Translations under genes and position numbers: made by a program
Shown here: positions 61,501-64,000 of the stretch, in pieces
How positions within the stretch are numbered: position 1 is the stretch's first letter
Layout: each line of letters starts with the position of its first letter
The notes under the pieces: generated by a model
The model's database searches: none
What the model was told of the DNA's origin: nothing
The model's input: only the letters and a program-made list of their open reading frames with translations
NCBI GenBank assembly: GCA_030141605.1
Contig: JAQGDQ010000080.1
Coordinates: forward strand, 374,001 to 438,000
Origin: Tubiluchus corallicola
Taxonomy: Eukaryota > Priapulida > Priapulimorpha > Priapulimorphida > Tubiluchidae
Reading direction: 5' to 3'
Length of the DNA: 64,000 bases

Positions 61501-63727
61501 ATGAATAGCAGTGGAATGAGTACACCTGCTGAAGGTGAAGCAGAGGTCACCTATGCCATTCAGAAGCTGGAGCAACTCTTGACATGTCCCATATGTTTAG
61601 ATCGATACAGAAACCCCAAACTTCTGCCATGTCAGCACACATTTTGTTTTCAATGTTTGGAAGGATGCGAAGACATTGTCCGAAGACAAGTCAAGTGTCC
61701 AGAATGTCGGGCAGAACATCATATTCCTTTCAAAGGTCTAGACTTTTTCCCAAACAATCTTACTTTGGCAAAATTTTTGGAAATACCAGTAGCCACCCTG
61801 GCACTACCGGCACCTACTGCAGGAGGGGATATGGCGGAAGTCATAGAAAAGTTTGCACATTATGGACAATGTGCCAATTGTGAGGAAAATGCAAATTTAT
61901 CCAAGTGTGCTCATTGTAATAATAAGATATGTGGAGACTGCAAGCATGGTCACATAGATGGAGCACGCAGAGAAACGGTACGGCTTATCAATCAAGGCAA
62001 ACGAACCATACCAAGACTGATAGAAGCAATTGATTCCTTAACAGTTGATGCAAACAGACAAAAAACCAACTTAGAAAACATTAAGCAGGATATCCAAGAT
62101 ACTTGCAAACGAGTTGTTAAAGATGTACAAGACAGAGAGAATCTAATGCTGATGCAAGTTGAAAATGTCCAGAGAAGTGAAAATACAGCCGTAGTTTCAC
62201 AACTGGAGATGTTAGAACAAGAAAAAGTTAACCTGAGTAATCTCACATCCAAGTATGAGGACAAAGTGCGCGACCCCAAAAGCAACCTTTCTGATGATGA
62301 TTTGATTAACCTAAAACGAGACCTATTTGAAAGCTTGGAGATAGTAAGGCAGCTTAGTTTAGATGTCATTGACCAACATGCTAGAGTGAGATTCGTTGTA
62401 GATTACGAACACATGAAGACTCAGCTAAACCAGTTTGGGGAGATTAAAATTGCTGGAGGTAGGCCAAGAGAAGTGGCTCCGATAAGTGTCCCACAGATAA
62501 CCTATCCAGAACCAAGAAGTAGCATTCAAGACTCTTACACACGGCCATCTGGTAGAGCATCTCCTTATAATCGTCCATCATATCTCCAAAGTGGAGGCGG
62601 TGACTCAGATTCAGAAATACCTTTTCCAAGTCGCAGAATTTCCAGTGATGTGAGTGGTCCTAGTACTGGTACTAATAGATACAGTTGGGAAGGTGGTTCT
62701 CGGTATGGAAGTAACAGGGACGAAATTTCAAACGATTCTACAGTAAGCGGCAGACTTTCGCGCTTAGGAGAAAGAGACAGAGATAGAGAAGAGACATACA
62801 TTACAACTCCAACTCCCATAAGGCGAAATGCTGGCGATTCGACTTTAGCAATAATGATGAGATACGGACAAACGCCTAATCTTGATGGTGACTCTCCACC
62901 AAGGTACTCTGCCGGACAGACAGGTAAAGATAACACCTAAAGAGATCACATTTACTTAAAAATTCCTCAGTAGGGGGTCAACGGCAAATTCATGTAATTT
63001 GAACTAGCTTTGTATCTAGTAAAAAGTCATTGCATCTCGAAGAACTACACTAAAGTTCGAATCAATGGCTTCATTGTTATTCTGCTTATTTTTTCAGCAC
63101 GAGATTCGGCTAGGTCCACACCCGCCGGAGATGAGGAAAGGTGAGAAAATAATAAATTCTAAAGAAGATAAAAGAAAATATTAAAGCTTTAGCTTAATTT
63201 ACTTTTTCCTTGCCCAGCAGCAAAGGTTGTGCGTAATTGCGTATCATGTCATGAAGGAAAGTTGGGCTTACACATATACGCTTAGCCGAGCCTGAGTGAA
63301 CGATTACAATGAATTTTAAAATTTGCAAGGTAATTGCATAACTTGCCTGTCCTAAGAGTCTCTTAGAGCTAAAGCGTTTTATTTTCTTTTACATGTTGCA
63401 CCGAAAACACAAGAATACGATTTCCAATTGTTTTTGAATGCACCTTGATTTCATTTCATTTAACTTTGCCGTAGAACTATAGCAAAATAATATAATAATT
63501 TAACATAATAGCCAAAAACTATAGAGCGATGTTGGGTTATAATAATAATCATTATTATCATAACAGTGCATGTATTCAATAATGATCGCATTCGCATTAA
63601 TGTTTGTTTTAAATGGTGTGAGATTTCCGGCTGACTGAATTCTAACCATGCACAGGTTGTCTAACGGCACTGGACAGAGAGAGCACTCAGAGCCAACTGT
63701 CCGCTTTGAAGAACCGCAGTCTAACAG
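61501..63727 (+). CDS. tn: TRIM/RING E3 ubiquitin ligase of the thin (TRIM32-like)/nhl-1 type, 5' part
   Basis: Exons 61501-62923, 63098-63140 and 63656-63727 join in frame (phases 1 and 2) and end with a donor, so the gene continues past the window. ATG 61501 opens an exon that probably starts at 61387 after an acceptor (ttttctgcag). RING at 29-69: C29, C32, C44, H46, C49, C52, C66, C69, with the diagnostic run CLDRYRNPKLLPCQHTFC and then VRRQVKCPECRAEH, nearly identical in Drosophila thin. B-box about 121-160; coiled coil about 160-300; then a Ser/Arg-rich linker (SRRISSDVSG, RLGERDRDREE). The NHL propeller expected for this family is not in the window. Known thin/TRIM32 proteins act at muscle sarcomeres as ubiquitin ligases; that role here is by homology only. 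Confidence 0.82.
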
Positions 63728-64000
63728 GTTGGTCACATCGTGACAGTGCATTCGTACCCTGCAATGTTAATTATATTAATTAAGATTATTTAAACATAGA
63801 AAAATATTAGCATTAGCGGTAATTATTTATACGCATATCTCAAACCCATAACTTTTGCTTACTGATTTCTTTTCTTACTATGCTTATTCTTGCATTGTAA
63901 TGTGCTTGACATTTTTAAAGCTAGAATACATGTTAGGTATGTACTAATGTCCTAATACCTCGTTAACAACTATGAAGAAGCTACACACCGGCACTGTGTG
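63728..64000 (+). other. Start of the next TRIM intron
   Basis: Begins with the donor gttggt after the exon ending at 63727; no further exon recognised before the window ends. Confidence 0.5.

Overview
The window is nuclear DNA from an animal: genes are split by GT-AG introns, the DNA is AT-rich, and transposon debris fills introns and intergenic space. A variant ionotropic receptor (a protostome chemosensory family) together with a thin/nhl-1-type TRIM protein points to an arthropod. An intact ZAK-type MAP3K gene makes a derived fly-like insect less likely. I cannot resolve the group further (chelicerate, myriapod, crustacean or other).

Layout. 1-1761: no supported gene. 1762-10889 (+): eight C-terminal exons of an ionotropic receptor/iGluR-like channel. 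14076-12174 (-): a short four-exon gene matching the CCDC59/TAP26 rRNA-processing family, convergent with the receptor gene. 14.3-17 kb: a PIF/Harbinger-like fragment and a degenerate LINE. 18.0-18.3 kb (-): an unidentified open frame. 21892-24759 (+): a two-exon, nine-finger C2H2 zinc-finger protein. 54317-31484 (-): the dominant gene, a ZAK/MAP3K20 orthologue whose 20 coding exons join exactly in frame to 1007 codons plus stop (kinase, leucine zipper, SAM, ZAK-specific domain, long polar tail). 55.5-59 kb: two LINE fragments, one with an internal inversion. 61387 to the right edge (+): the first exons of a TRIM/RING gene of the thin/nhl-1 type (RING, B-box, coiled coil); any NHL repeats would lie outside the window.

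The five genes are unrelated housekeeping or signalling genes; there is no operon or cluster logic. The distinctive feature is the transposon load of the ZAK locus. It carries a Harbinger derivative 55 bp from an exon, a pogo-like element inserted inside an older pogo-like transposase relic, another pogo-like element that splits an unidentified open frame at a TA site, a 2.6-kb inverted-repeat element holding a LINE relic, and a TIR element about 340 bp upstream of the first coding exon. I found no convincing new multi-gene system. The best leads are the element that interrupts a reading frame and supplies a splice-donor-like site, the nested pogo elements, and the LINE inverted between 7-bp inverted repeats.
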